Below, one piece after another: positions 16,962-26,401 of a DNA stretch of 64,000 bases. The stretch lies in the NCBI RefSeq assembly GCF_001613385.1, contig NZ_BDCG01000014.1, positions 1 to 64,000 on the forward strand. The letters run 5' to 3'. Source of the stretch: Nocardia flavorosea NBRC 108225 (lineage in GTDB: Bacteria; Actinomycetota; Actinomycetes; Mycobacteriales; Mycobacteriaceae). Position 1 is the first letter of the stretch; each line of letters opens with the position of its first letter. The position numbers and the translations under genes are program-made. The notes beneath the pieces were generated by a model that had not been told where the DNA came from, made no database searches, and saw only the letters and a program-made list of their open reading frames with translations.

Positions 16962-18839
16962 CTACTTCTTGTCCTTCGGTTTATCGGACTGGGCGTCCGA
17001 GGACAGCGCCGCCACGAACGCTTCCTGCGGGACGTCCACCCGGCCGATGGTCTTCATCCGCTTCTTGCCTTCCTTCTGCTTCTCCAGCAGTTTGCGCTTC
17101 CGGCTGATATCGCCGCCGTAGCATTTGGCCAGCACATCCTTGCGGATGGCGCGGATGTTCTCGCGCGCGATGATCTTCGAACCGATGGCCGCCTGGATCG
17201 GCACCTCGAACTGCTGGCGCGGGATCAGCTCACGCAGTTTGGTGGTCATCTTGTGGCCGTAGGCCTGCGCAGCGTCGCGGTGCACGATGGCACTGAACGC
17301 GTCCACGGCCTCACCCTGCAACAGGATATCGACCTTCACCAGCTGCGATTCCCGTTCGCCGGCCTCCTCGTAGTCCAGTGAGGCGTAGCCGCGGGTACGC
17401 GATTTCAGCGAATCGAAGAAATCGAAGATGATCTCGGCCAGCGGCAGGGTGTAGCGCAGCTCCACCCGGGTCTCGGACAGATAGTCCATCCCGCCGAGGT
17501 CGCCGCGGCGCGACTGGCACAGTTCCATGATCGCGCCGATGAACTCGCTCGGCGCGATGATCGTGACCTTCACCACCGGTTCGAAGACCTGGCGCACCTT
17601 GCCTTCCGGCCAGAACGACGGGTTGGTCACGGTGTGCTCGGTATCGTCCTCCATCACCACCCGGTACACCACGTTCGGTGCGGTGGAGATCAGGTCGAGC
17701 CCGAATTCGCGCTGCAACCGCTCCCGGGTGATCTCCATATGCAGCAGGCCCAGGAAGCCACAGCGGAAACCGAAACCGAGGGCCACCGAGGTCTCCGGCT
17801 CGTAGGTGAGCGCGGCATCGTTGAGCTGGAGTTTGTCCAGTGCGTCCCGGAGAACCGGATAGTCGGAGCCGTCCACCGGATACAGCCCGGAATACACCAT
17901 GGGCCGGGGTTCGCGATATCCGGTGAGCGGTTCGGTGGCGCCACCGCGGGCGGAGGTGACGGTATCGCCGACCTTCGACTGCCGCACATCCTTGACACCG
18001 GTGATCAGGTAGCCGACCTCGCCGACTCCCAGGCCCTGCGTGGGCTTGGGTTCCGGGGAGACGATCCCGATCTCCAGCAGCTCGTGGGTGGCGCCGGTGG
18101 ACATCATCTTGATCTTCTCGCGCGGGGTGAGCTTGCCATCCACCACACGGACATAGGTGACCACACCGCGGTAGGTGTCGTAGACCGAGTCGAAGATCAT
18201 CGCCCGGGCCGGTGCGCCGGCGTCGCCGACCGGCGGGGGCACCCGCTCGATCACCCGATCCAGCAGCTCGGTCACGCCGACCCCGGTCTTCCCGGACACC
18301 CGCAGCACATCTTCGGGCTCACAGCCGACGATATGGGCCAGCTCGGCGGCGTAACGCTCCGGATCGGCGGCCGGTAGGTCGATCTTGTTGAGGACCGGGA
18401 TGATCTCCAGATCCTTGTCCAGCGCCAGATACAGGTTCGCCAGCGTCTGCGCCTCGATCCCCTGCGCGGCGTCCACCAGCAGGATCGCGCCCTCACAGGC
18501 CTCCAGCGCCCGCGAGACCTCGTAGGTGAAGTCGACGTGGCCCGGGGTATCGATCAGATGCAGGACGAATTCCTCGCCCACATGCTCGCCGGTCCCGGGC
18601 GTCCACGGCAGCCGCACGTTCTGAGCCTTGATGGTGATACCGCGTTCGCGTTCGATATCCATCCGGTCGAGGTACTGCGCGCGCATCTGCCGCTCCTCCA
18701 CGACCCCGGTGAGCTGCAGCATCCGATCGGCCAGCGTCGACTTGCCGTGATCGATATGCGCGATGATGCAGAAGTTCCGGATCCGCGACGGATCGGTGAA
18801 CGTCGTATCGGCGAAGCTGGCGGGCACTCCACTCCTCAT
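16962..18839 (-). CDS. lepA: Elongation factor 4 (LepA)
   Basis: Ribosomal back-translocase GTPase of 625 aa from ATG 18839; an in-frame ATG at 18872 would add 11 residues. The body starts FADTTFTDPSRIRNFCIIAHIDHGKST with G1 AHIDHGKS, switch I near RERGITI, G3 DTPGHVDF and G4 NKIDLPAA. The C-terminus has the LepA-specific domain with the basic tail SRKRKLLEKQKEGKKRMK. Length and order are standard. It sits in the same neighbourhood as Rv2404c. A divergent region of about 460 bp with three hairpins lies upstream. Confidence 0.96.
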   Translation of the reverse strand: MRSGVPASFADTTFTDPSRIRNFCIIAHIDHGKSTLADRMLQLTGVVEERQMRAQYLDRMDIERERGITIKAQNVRLPWTPGTGEHVGEEFVLHLIDTPGHVDFTYEVSRALEACEGAILLVDAAQGIEAQTLANLYLALDKDLEIIPVLNKIDLPAADPERYAAELAHIVGCEPEDVLRVSGKTGVGVTELLDRVIERVPPPVGDAGAPARAMIFDSVYDTYRGVVTYVRVVDGKLTPREKIKMMSTGATHELLEIGIVSPEPKPTQGLGVGEVGYLITGVKDVRQSKVGDTVTSARGGATEPLTGYREPRPMVYSGLYPVDGSDYPVLRDALDKLQLNDAALTYEPETSVALGFGFRCGFLGLLHMEITRERLQREFGLDLISTAPNVVYRVVMEDDTEHTVTNPSFWPEGKVRQVFEPVVKVTIIAPSEFIGAIMELCQSRRGDLGGMDYLSETRVELRYTLPLAEIIFDFFDSLKSRTRGYASLDYEEAGERESQLVKVDILLQGEAVDAFSAIVHRDAAQAYGHKMTTKLRELIPRQQFEVPIQAAIGSKIIARENIRAIRKDVLAKCYGGDISRKRKLLEKQKEGKKRMKTIGRVDVPQEAFVAALSSDAQSDKPKDKK

Positions 18840-19300
18840 GGGTATCGGGCGTACTGGCGACCATCGTCCCATGGTGAGCCGGACCACCGGCCCCCGGTCC
18901 CGCCCGCGCCCACCTTCTACCGAACGGGCCGCTACGCACCGAGCGACTTGTCCGGCGCTACTTCGCAGCCCCACCGCAGCACCGCTTGCGGTGTGTCCGG
19001 GCCGCTACCGGTCCGCCGCGTACAGGAGGCGCTGCCCGACAGCGCCTCCTGCGCAGCTCGGACCGGGCTGTAGCGCCGGACGGAAACCCCTGGTCCGGGC
19101 GCCGGGCGGCCCGGACTATGGCCATGCCAGGGATTGCGCGCATGGACGCCGACCGGTCCGAAGCAACGGCACACGCACCCAACCGCCACCTGGCCACACC
19201 CGGCAGCGAAACCCCGGTTCTCCCCAGGCGACTGCCGTCGTAACCCCGGCAGCATCCGCGGCGATACTTCCCCGGCCGGGTGTGCCGTTATCCTCCTGAG
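18840..19300. other. Divergent intergenic region with three strong hairpins
   Basis: This region separates lepA (minus) from the PemK-like gene (plus). It holds three inverted repeats in a row. CACCGCA/TGCGGTG is at 18972-18978 and 18987-18993. CAGGAGGCGCTG/CAGCGCCTCCTG, a perfect 12-bp stem with a 5-nt loop, is at 19023-19051. GTCCGGGC/GCCCGGAC is at 19093-19100 and 19109-19116. They would lie in a long lepA 5' leader if transcription starts near 19120-19250. No convincing ORF is present on either strand. Confidence 0.55.
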
Positions 19301-19882
19301 ATGCCCCGCAGTTGGAACAGTCTCGGCAAGCAGCTCACCGCGATCGCGATACAGCAGGGGCCGAAGCTCGTCCGGCGGCAGGCACCGCGACTGGTGGAAG
19401 CGCTACTGGTCCGTGGCAGCTCCCGCGCCACCCGCCGCGCCCCGCGCGCGGTGACCGGATCCAAGGGCATCCCCGTCCGCCCGGCGGCCTCTACTCCGGT
19501 ACCGACCGCCCAGCGCGCCCGCCGGGTGGTCTACGCGCCCCAGCTCGACGGCCGCGCCGACCCCGGCGAAATCGTATGGACCTGGGTGCCCTTCGAAGAA
19601 GATCCGGACAACGGCAAGGACCGGCCCGTGCTGGTGGTCGGGCGCGACGGACGCACTCTCCTCGGGTTGATGCTCAGCTCGAACCCGGACCGCGACCACC
19701 ATCCCGAATGGGTCGGGATCGGCGCCGGAACCTGGGACCACCAGGGCCGCGCCAGCTGGGTCCGGCTGGACCGGGTACTCGATGTCCCCGAGGACGGTAT
19801 CCGCCGGGAGGGCGCCATCCTGCCGCGCGCGCTGTTCGATCGGGTGGCGCATCGCCTGGTCCGGGAATACCACTGGAGCTGA
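19301..19882 (+). CDS. PemK/MazF-fold protein (Rv2405-like)
   Basis: Protein of 193 aa from ATG 19301. TATCCT (19289-19294) ends 6 nt before the ATG, consistent with a leaderless transcript; the frame continues to a GTG at 19280. Residues 1-85 are a basic Ala/Arg/Pro-rich extension. Residues 90-193 match the PemK-like/MazF fold: GEIVWTWVPFEEDPDNGKDR, PVLVVGRDG, then a LDRVL strand. No antitoxin gene is adjacent and the position next to lepA is conserved in mycobacteria, so a stand-alone nuclease-fold protein is more likely than an active toxin-antitoxin system. Confidence 0.75.
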   Translation: MPRSWNSLGKQLTAIAIQQGPKLVRRQAPRLVEALLVRGSSRATRRAPRAVTGSKGIPVRPAASTPVPTAQRARRVVYAPQLDGRADPGEIVWTWVPFEEDPDNGKDRPVLVVGRDGRTLLGLMLSSNPDRDHHPEWVGIGAGTWDHQGRASWVRLDRVLDVPEDGIRREGAILPRALFDRVAHRLVREYHWS

Positions 19883-19904
19883 GCCGAGCCCCGGCACCGC
19901 CGGA

Positions 19905-20699
19905 TCAGGCCTCCAGTTCCCGGGACCGCCCGAAAAGCATCCCGTACAGCAGTGCGCCGAGCACGCCGCCGATCAGCGGGAACAGGATGAACGCCCACAA
20001 CTGCCCCAGCGCCCCGTCCTGGTAGGGCGCTACGGCCAGGCTGCGGGCCGGGTTCACCGAGGTGTTGTCGACCGGGATCGAGATCAGGTGGATGAGCGCA
20101 AGGGTGAAGCCGATGGCCATTCCGGCCTGCGGAATCTCGGAGATCCGGTCGGTCGCGGCCAGCACCACGAAAACGAGCAGCGCGGTCAGCATCACCTCGA
20201 CGATGATCATCGCCGCCATCCCGTACCCCTCCTGGATCACCACCTCGCCGCCCGGACCGGTGACCGCCGACGGGCTGTGTTCGCCCCAGCCGTTGGCGCC
20301 CAGCCCCGCCGATGCGCGATCGTAGGAGGGCAGGTTCTTGGCAATCGCGAACAAGACCAGACCGGCGAGCAGACCGCCTATCACCTGGGAGACGATGTAG
20401 CCCACCGCACTCATCGGCGAAAGCCGGCCCATCATGAGCTGCCCCACCGTCACCGCGGGGTTCACATGACAGCCGGATACCGGCCCGATCGCGTAGACCA
20501 AGACGAGCAGCGACAGGCCGAACGCCAGGGCAACCCCCAGCGGGCCCACCTTCTCCCCGGCCAGAACTGCCGTCCCGACACCCCCCATCACCAGGACGAA
20601 CGTGCCGAGTGCCTCGGCGATCCATTTCTTGGTATCGGAGATATCCGCGGGCTCGACACCTTCGAGTACAGCTTCTCGTTCTTGCGCAGTGGGAGACAT
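19905..20699 (-). CDS. aqpZ: Aquaporin Z-like MIP channel
   Basis: Membrane channel of 264 aa with six helices and both NPA boxes: SGCHVNPAVTVGQLM and DNTSVNPARSLAVAP. The Arg after the second NPA and the first-helix motif EALGTFVLVMGGVG suit a water-selective AqpZ-type pore. A 27-residue soluble N-terminus precedes the first helix, and a longer loop with GANGWGEHSPSAVTGPGG lies before helix 4. It converges on the PemK-like gene with 22 bp between stops. Confidence 0.9.
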   Translation of the reverse strand: MSPTAQEREAVLEGVEPADISDTKKWIAEALGTFVLVMGGVGTAVLAGEKVGPLGVALAFGLSLLVLVYAIGPVSGCHVNPAVTVGQLMMGRLSPMSAVGYIVSQVIGGLLAGLVLFAIAKNLPSYDRASAGLGANGWGEHSPSAVTGPGGEVVIQEGYGMAAMIIVEVMLTALLVFVVLAATDRISEIPQAGMAIGFTLALIHLISIPVDNTSVNPARSLAVAPYQDGALGQLWAFILFPLIGGVLGALLYGMLFGRSRELEA

Positions 20700-21017
20700 G
20701 AACGCCGCCTTCCGAGAAGATCGCCGCCCCGCCCGATACCGGGGCGCGCACCGGGAAAACCTGGGTCCTGCTGCGAAACCATATGGGCCGAACTTCTCGG
20801 CACCTTACGCCGCACGAATGCTATTCACAACGACATCGGGCCAGGTCAAGGCGTTGCAACACACCCACGATTTCGCGGCCACGCCCCCTGCTGGTAACCT
20901 GGCCAATCGGCATTGCCGTACCCCGCGCCCGGAGTGTTCCGAGCCGGCTGTAATCAGGATTGGTACGCGCAGACAGACTTTTCCGACCGAACCAGACAGG
21001 AACCAGAGGATACCGGC
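20700..21017. other. Divergent aqpZ/rpsT intergenic region
   Basis: Promoter region for aqpZ (left) and rpsT (right). The rpsT leader ends with AGAGGA (21005-21010), 7 nt before the GTG. A precise -35/-10 pair could not be assigned with confidence. No ORF or structured RNA stands out. Confidence 0.4.
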
Positions 21018-21278
21018 GTGGCCAATATCAAATCCCAGATCAAGCGGATCCGCACCAACGAGGCGGCGCGCCAGCGCAATCAGTCGGTGAAATCCGAGCT
21101 GCGCACCCATATCCGCGCCTTCCGGGCCGCCGCCGCGGCCGGCGACAAGGAAGCCGCCGCCACGCGCCTGCAGTTCGTGAGCCGCAAGCTCGACAAGGCC
21201 GCCTCCAAGGGCGTCATCCACGCGAACCAGGCCGCCAACAAGAAGTCGGCGATGGCCCTCGCACTGAACAAGCTCTGA
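21018..21278 (+). CDS. rpsT: 30S ribosomal protein S20
   Basis: Protein of 86 aa, GTG start (VANIKSQIKRIRTNEAARQR) with AGAGGA 7 nt upstream. Basic helical hairpin protein binding 16S rRNA in the body of the 30S subunit. It ends SAMALALNKL, as in other actinobacterial S20 proteins. It is divergent from holA, the usual arrangement in mycobacteria, and is followed by a clear intrinsic terminator. Confidence 0.97.
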   Translation: MANIKSQIKRIRTNEAARQRNQSVKSELRTHIRAFRAAAAAGDKEAAATRLQFVSRKLDKAASKGVIHANQAANKKSAMALALNKL

Positions 21279-21298
21279 CAGCTCGAACTCTTTCGGAC

Positions 21299-21334
21299 AA
21301 AGCCGCCGCGGCTTCGATGACCACGGCGGCTTTT
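21299..21334 (+). terminator. Intrinsic terminator of rpsT
   Basis: Perfect 10-bp stem AAAGCCGCCG/CGGCGGCTTT with a 15-nt loop, 20 nt after the rpsT stop and followed by TTTT. Confidence 0.85.
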
Positions 21335-21425
21335 GGTATGCCCGGTCTCGGTCAGCGCATGTTTTCCGCGGCGGTACCGGATGGCGGCCGCCCGAAGGCC
21401 GAGCGCCTGTCGTAGCATGCGGCCC

Positions 21426-21671
21426 ATGGTTATGTTGTATGCGAACCAGTCGGTCGTCCAAGCCGAGGATCTGCCCGGCGTCATCCGCGCCGCCGAGGTA
21501 CTCGGTATCGGCGTGAAAATCGAGAATGTGCTGGTCCCCGCCGATGACGACGGTAGCCAGGTCGTCGTCTGGATGGTCACCCGTGAGGAGGAGGCCCCCG
21601 TCTACGAAGAGTGGGACGGGCGTTTCGACGAGGTCGCGGAGGAAGCGCTGGAACTCAGCGCAGTCGACTAG
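21426..21671 (+). CDS. Small conserved-looking protein of unknown function
   Basis: Acidic protein of 81 aa starting MVMLYANQSVVQAEDLPGVI and ending in an EEALEL helix. TAGCAT (21413-21418) lies 7 nt before ATG 21426, so a leaderless transcript is likely; a second ATG is two codons in. The predicted alternating beta/alpha pattern suggests a small globular fold. No family is recognised. It lies between rpsT and holA and converges on holA. Confidence 0.6.
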   Translation: MVMLYANQSVVQAEDLPGVIRAAEVLGIGVKIENVLVPADDDGSQVVVWMVTREEEAPVYEEWDGRFDEVAEEALELSAVD

Positions 21672-21816
21672 CCGGCCCGCCCGGACCGGCAGTACACACT
21701 ACGTTCCCTCGACACCCTTCGCGCGGCTTCGGCACCGCGGCCACATCCGCACATCCCGGCAGCCTCCAGCGCGGCGGCCACACAGTCACATCCCGGCAGC
21801 CTCGAACTCCGTGGCC

Positions 21817-22788
21817 TCAGTCACGTCCCTGGAGCGCCAGCAGCTTCAGTACGGCGTGCTCCAGGGCAAACCCCGAGTCCGCGGCTCCACCTTTCACATC
21901 CGCGTTCAACGTCGCCACGACCTGCAACGCGGAGCCGATCGCGGCCGGTGACCAGCCGCGTGCCTGCCCCTGCGCCTTCTTCACCTTCCACGGCGGCAGT
22001 CCCAGCGGTCCCGCAAGTTTGAACGGGTCACCGCGCCCCGCCGACCCGACCTTGGCAATCGTATGCACGGAATCGGCGAGCGCGTCCGCGAGCACCACAT
22101 GCGGAACCCCGCGGTCCTGCGCCCAGCGCAACGCCTCCACCGCACCGGCCCTGTTCCCGGCGACGGTCAGATCCGCGACCTCGAAACCCGATACTTCGGC
22201 CTTGCCGGAGTAGTACCGCCGCACGGCCGCGAGATCGATCTTCCCGCCGGTATCGGCGACCAACTGTGAGCAGGCAGCCGCCAGCTCCCGCAGTTCCGAC
22301 CCGACCGCGTCCAGCACCTCCTGCACGACCTCACCGGAGACCCGCGTTCCCGCCGCCCGGAATTCGCTCCGTACGAATTCGGCGCGTTCGGAGGCCTTCG
22401 TGAGTTTGGCGCATTCATGGACCTCCGCCCCGGCCTTCCGCAGCGCCGGCACCAGCGCCTTGGCCCGGCCACCACCGGAATGCACCACCATCAGCACCAC
22501 GCCCTCGGGCGGGGCTGCGACGGCCTCGGTGATCACGGCAACCGCATCCTTACCGGCCTGATCCGCCGATTCGAGAATGATCACCCGATCCTCGGCGAAC
22601 AGCGAGGGACTCAGCAGCTCGGCCAGTTCCGCACTACTGGCATCACCCGCGCGCAGCCGATCGACCGGGACGGAGTCCGGATCGGGGGCGACCGCCCGCA
22701 CCTGCGCCGTCACCCGCGCAATCGCCCGCTGGATCAGCAGTTCTTCTTCCCCCAAGACCAGGTGCACCGCCGCCGCTCGCTCGTTCAC
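21817..22788 (-). CDS. holA: DNA polymerase III delta subunit
   Basis: Clamp-loader subunit of 323 aa, GTG start (VNERAAAVHLVLGEEELLIQ). It opens the beta clamp in the gamma/tau-delta-delta' complex. The VHLVLGEEELLI N-terminus and the central VVLMVVHSGGGRAKALVPAL are typical; delta lacks a functional P-loop, as here. The C-terminal helical domain has PWKVKKAQGQARGW. The gap after its stop (21672-21816) contains a 17-bp direct repeat, CACATCCCGGCAGCCTC, at 21750 and 21787; the meaning is unknown. Confidence 0.93.
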   Translation of the reverse strand: MNERAAAVHLVLGEEELLIQRAIARVTAQVRAVAPDPDSVPVDRLRAGDASSAELAELLSPSLFAEDRVIILESADQAGKDAVAVITEAVAAPPEGVVLMVVHSGGGRAKALVPALRKAGAEVHECAKLTKASERAEFVRSEFRAAGTRVSGEVVQEVLDAVGSELRELAAACSQLVADTGGKIDLAAVRRYYSGKAEVSGFEVADLTVAGNRAGAVEALRWAQDRGVPHVVLADALADSVHTIAKVGSAGRGDPFKLAGPLGLPPWKVKKAQGQARGWSPAAIGSALQVVATLNADVKGGAADSGFALEHAVLKLLALQGRD

Positions 22789-23069
22789 GGCTCCGATCGT
22801 ACGGCCGGACCCCGACCGTTCCCGGAATCGACCTCACCGGGCGCTGCATCCGCTCGGAGGCATACGGTACGAGACTGCACACTGTCCGGCTGACCGAGCA
22901 GGCCGACACCACCGCCCGTCCCCTTCTTGCGCCGATAGATCCCCTCGGCCTTCGGCCCATACACCGAGCCTGTCCGCTATGTACAAACCGGCAGCCGGAC
23001 CGGTACGCCGTCGTCCAGTGGACACCGCGGCCGGGCATACAAGGCGCCGAGCCGCGTGCCGAGCACTGC

Positions 23070-24746
23070 TCACCAGTGCAACCACAGGAGCAGCGGTAGA
23101 CAAGCGGCGCCAACGCCGAGTGCTGTGGCCACCAGGTATCGCCGTAACCCGGCAACGCGCAGCGCGGCGATCCCGACAGCCACAGCGCAGGCGGCGAACA
23201 GCCCGCCGGGCGACCCGCCCGGCACGGTGAGCACCGCACCGGGGAGAGCGGCGGCCTCGGTGGCCACGGTGAGCAGCCACCACAGCGGTGGGCCGGTGAG
23301 GTGCAGGATCAGCTCCGCGGGCGGGTACCAGCAGGTGGATACCACCGCGGCGGTGGCCCCGAGAACGGTGATCGGCGCGATCACCGGTGCCACGAGGATA
23401 TTCGCGACCACCGCCACCATGCTGACCTTGCCGGACAGAGCGATGGTGATCGGCGTGGTGACTATGAAGGCCGCGGCGGCCACGGCAACGAGTTCGGCAG
23501 GCAACCGCCACCACCCGTGTGCCCGGAGATAGTCGGCCCAGCTCGGCGCCAGCAGCAGTAAAGCGCCCGTGGCCAGGACAGAGAGCGCGAACCCGGCCTG
23601 CACCGCGAGTGCGGGCCAGAGCACGAGCAACCCGATCACTGCGGCACAGAGGGCGGGCAGCGCATGTTTACGTCGACCGGTCAGGAGGGCGAGCAGCGTA
23701 ACCGACCCCATAGCGGCCGCCCGCAGGACGCTGGGGTCGGGCCGGGCGATGACGACGAAGAAGATCAGTGCGGTCGCAGTCGCGCAGAAGGACAGCCCTG
23801 GACCGCAGGTCAGAACCCGGGTAAGTGCCAGCACGGCGGTCAGCAGCACGGAGAAGTTGGCACCGCTCACTACACACAAATGCTGTAGTCCGGACGCGAC
23901 GAAATCCTCGTGGACTCGATCGGGCAAACCCGAGGTGTCACCCACGACCAGTGCGGGAAGCAGCCCGGCCGCGTCCGGTGCGAGCGTGGACCGCGCGACG
24001 GCGGCCAGATCCGCGCGCACCCCTGCGGCCAGAGCCTGCCACCACGGCAACGGCCCCGCCGCGGCCGGCGGACCGACCGGGCGGAGCGTGACGACCGTCA
24101 GATCGTGTTGCCGCGGAGGCGCGGTTCGGGCACGGAATTCGATGGGCTGCCCGGGCAACAGTTCACCCCAGCGCCGACCGGCCGCCAGGACGACCACCGA
24201 CCCGCCCGCCCGGACCACCTCGTCGCGGTAGCGGAACTCACGTAGTCCGGCACGTACCACCCAGAGCCGACCGGCTCCGGAGCCACTGCTCCGCACGGGT
24301 TTCGGATCGTCGGACGGAGTGATCACCACATGCACCGTCACCTCGTCCGGCACCGCCCGGAGCGGATGCACGCTCACCTGATGTTCGCGCCATGCACCCG
24401 CCAGCGCGAACCCCGCGCCGAGCACGACGGCACCGATGATCGTCGTCGCGACCACGCGATTGCGCTCACTGCGGTGAGCTATTCCGGCCCACAACAGGGC
24501 CCACGAGACGAGTGCCACCAACGTCAGCGCGACCGCCACCACGATCCCGGTGAGCCAGCCCGCAGCGACAGCCGAGATCGTTGCCGCCCAGCAGGCCAGG
24601 GCTGCGGGGAGCAGCCGGACGTCCAGGACCTGAGCAACGTCATCGGAACCATCTCCGGGCCGGCCATGTCGATCCGCATTCTCGGCACTGTCCGCGCCGG
24701 TCACCGGCGGAACCGGGCGATGGTCCGCACAAGCCACCAGCTCCAC
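23070..24746 (-). CDS. comEC: ComEC/Rec2-family DNA channel protein
   Basis: Polytopic membrane protein of up to 558 aa, GTG start at 24746. The first 40 residues are low quality, so the true start may be about 120 nt further in. The competence domain is marked by HLCVVSGANFSVLLTAVLAL and SVLRAAAMGSVTLLALLTGR. No C-terminal metallo-beta-lactamase domain is present, as in the shorter mycobacterial Rv2414c. It would transport single-stranded DNA across the membrane in competent species; competence is not established here. An ORF of about 200 codons separates it from comEA. Confidence 0.88.
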   Translation of the reverse strand: MELVACADHRPVPPVTGADSAENADRHGRPGDGSDDVAQVLDVRLLPAALACWAATISAVAAGWLTGIVVAVALTLVALVSWALLWAGIAHRSERNRVVATTIIGAVVLGAGFALAGAWREHQVSVHPLRAVPDEVTVHVVITPSDDPKPVRSSGSGAGRLWVVRAGLREFRYRDEVVRAGGSVVVLAAGRRWGELLPGQPIEFRARTAPPRQHDLTVVTLRPVGPPAAAGPLPWWQALAAGVRADLAAVARSTLAPDAAGLLPALVVGDTSGLPDRVHEDFVASGLQHLCVVSGANFSVLLTAVLALTRVLTCGPGLSFCATATALIFFVVIARPDPSVLRAAAMGSVTLLALLTGRRKHALPALCAAVIGLLVLWPALAVQAGFALSVLATGALLLLAPSWADYLRAHGWWRLPAELVAVAAAAFIVTTPITIALSGKVSMVAVVANILVAPVIAPITVLGATAAVVSTCWYPPAELILHLTGPPLWWLLTVATEAAALPGAVLTVPGGSPGGLFAACAVAVGIAALRVAGLRRYLVATALGVGAACLPLLLWLHW

Positions 24747-25357
24747 TCACCCGCACTGTCATTCGGTGCGGGAGCACCGGGAAAAACAGCGGCGAGCGCG
24801 CTCGGGACGCATCGGATCTCACGGAACTCCGGCACGCCTCCCGGCCGACCCGCACCGCTCGCTCGGGACCCCCTCGCCACGGCCGGGCCGGCCTCTGCAC
24901 AGGTGGCGACACGCGAACCGGAACGACGCACCACCGACTGGAACCCCGGTTCGCTACGAGCAATCAAGTCCGGCGCGGCAGTCCGCACACCCGGAAAGCC
25001 GGGCGGCCCGCTCCCCGCGTCCACCGTCACCGGCGGGACGACTTGCGGGCCCTCTCCGGCGGCTCGCCACACTGCGGGCCGATGGACGGCAACCGTCGCG
25101 GCGAATTCGCGATTGCCGCTCATCATGCTCAGCGGCGAGAGGGCACTACCGGCAGGACTCGATGCTCCCGGACTATCCGAGACCGAATCCCCGGCGATTT
25201 GCCCCGTGCGGGTTCGCCGACGTTCGGGTTCGTCGGCCGGATCGACAGCGCCACCCACATTCCCCGGAGCACATCGACTCGCCCGACCGTCCGCTGTCGA
25301 ACGGCTCGACCGCGCCGGCGTCCCGGTCCCCGGCCCGGTTCCGCCCGCCTCGGTCAT
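24701..25357 (-). CDS. Doubtful ORF between comEA and comEC
   Basis: Frame of 218 codons. Its ATG overlaps the comEA stop as ATGA (25357-25354), an arrangement typical of coupled genes, and it fills an otherwise empty 600-bp gap inside the com operon. Against it, the composition is Arg/Ser/Pro/Gly-rich without hydrophobic periodicity. Third-position GC, counted roughly by eye, is lower than in neighbouring genes, and other frames are also open. It overlaps the annotated comEC GTG by 46 nt. It may be a decayed or lineage-specific gene. Confidence 0.3.
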   Translation of the reverse strand: MTEAGGTGPGTGTPARSSRSTADGRASRCAPGNVGGAVDPADEPERRRTRTGQIAGDSVSDSPGASSPAGSALSPLSMMSGNREFAATVAVHRPAVWRAAGEGPQVVPPVTVDAGSGPPGFPGVRTAAPDLIARSEPGFQSVVRRSGSRVATCAEAGPAVARGSRASGAGRPGGVPEFREIRCVPSALAAVFPGAPAPNDSAGEWSWWLVRTIARFRR

Positions 25358-26247
25358 ACCGTCACCACTTCCCTGAGCCGCGCGAGACGGGCCGGACCGA
25401 TGCCGTCGACCTCGGCCAGTTGTTCCACATCGGTGAACCGGCCGTTCGCCTCCCGCCAGGCGATGATCGCCTTCGCGGTGACCGGGCCGACACCGGGCAG
25501 CGCGTCCAGGTCCGATTCGGTGGCGGTGTTCAGGTTCACCGGGGTACCGGCGGAGGGCCCTGCGCCGTCGGCCTCCGGATCTGCCGCCACGCTCTTTCCG
25601 GCGCTCACCGTGGCGCTACCGGGCGGCGGGGTCGCGGTATCGGCGGGGCCGACCCGGACCTGGTCACCGTCGGCGAGGCGCTGGGCGAGGTTGAGCCCGG
25701 TCAGATCGGCACCGGAAAGTGCTCCGCCGGCGGCGGCGAGGGCGTCGGCGACTCGGGCACCAGGTGGTAAGCGGACCAGACCGGACTGGTGCACCAGGCC
25801 CACCACGCTGACCACCAACTCGGCCGGTGCGGGCGGGGCCGGTGCGGTTCCGGACGCGGCGGGTGCCGAAGCGGAGGCCGGTACCGCGGCCGGTAGCGCG
25901 GTGGGATGGGCGGCCGGTAGCGGGGGGACGGGCTGCGCGACCGGGCGCTCCCAGAACACCACCACCAGTGTGACCAGAAAAGCGAGGAGCCCGACCCCCG
26001 CCATGGTCGCCACACCGCGACGGCCCGGGTCGAGCCGTGCGCCACGGAATCGGGGCGGTATCAAGCGTTCTCGCCAGGTGGGCGTTCCGGGCCCGGCGTC
26101 GAGCCAACGCGGAGTCCGGACGCCGTCGTCATCGTCGGTGAGTGCGGTATTCGGGTGCGGCGTATCTATCCCGGGATCGTCGCGCCGGCCGCCGAGGTAT
26201 CCGCCAAGCTGCCGATGTACCCGCTCCCGCTCGTCTTGTCGTGCCAT
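25354..26247 (-). CDS. comEA: ComEA-type helix-hairpin-helix DNA-binding protein
   Basis: Protein of 297 aa from ATG 26247. On the minus strand TAGCGT ends 7 nt before the ATG, suggesting a leaderless start; the frame extends to 26388. Residues 1-80 are charged and cytoplasmic, then one membrane helix (GVGLLAFLVTLVVVFW). After that come a Pro/Ala linker, a SLBB-like domain (VVSVVGLVHQSGLVRLPPGA) and the C-terminal helix-hairpin-helix pair LNTATESDLDALPGVGPVTA and EVDGIGPARLARLREV. It binds DNA outside the membrane and hands it to ComEC. Confidence 0.9.
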   Translation of the reverse strand: MARQDERERVHRQLGGYLGGRRDDPGIDTPHPNTALTDDDDGVRTPRWLDAGPGTPTWRERLIPPRFRGARLDPGRRGVATMAGVGLLAFLVTLVVVFWERPVAQPVPPLPAAHPTALPAAVPASASAPAASGTAPAPPAPAELVVSVVGLVHQSGLVRLPPGARVADALAAAGGALSGADLTGLNLAQRLADGDQVRVGPADTATPPPGSATVSAGKSVAADPEADGAGPSAGTPVNLNTATESDLDALPGVGPVTAKAIIAWREANGRFTDVEQLAEVDGIGPARLARLREVVTV

Positions 26248-26401
26248 GCTCGCGACGCTAGGCCTGGAGCGGTGCCCGATCTCTGGGCCGACCAGGCACT
26301 GCGGCCAACCTGTGGACAACCCTGGTCTGTGGATAACCCTGCTTGCGCATCGGACCCGCCGAACGGGCGCCGCGGCCACCCGGCACAACTGTGCGGTGAA
26401 C

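Noticed and set aside
19301..19882. Active MazEF/PemIK toxin-antitoxin system
   Set aside because: No antitoxin gene lies next to it and the gene has a conserved position beside lepA.
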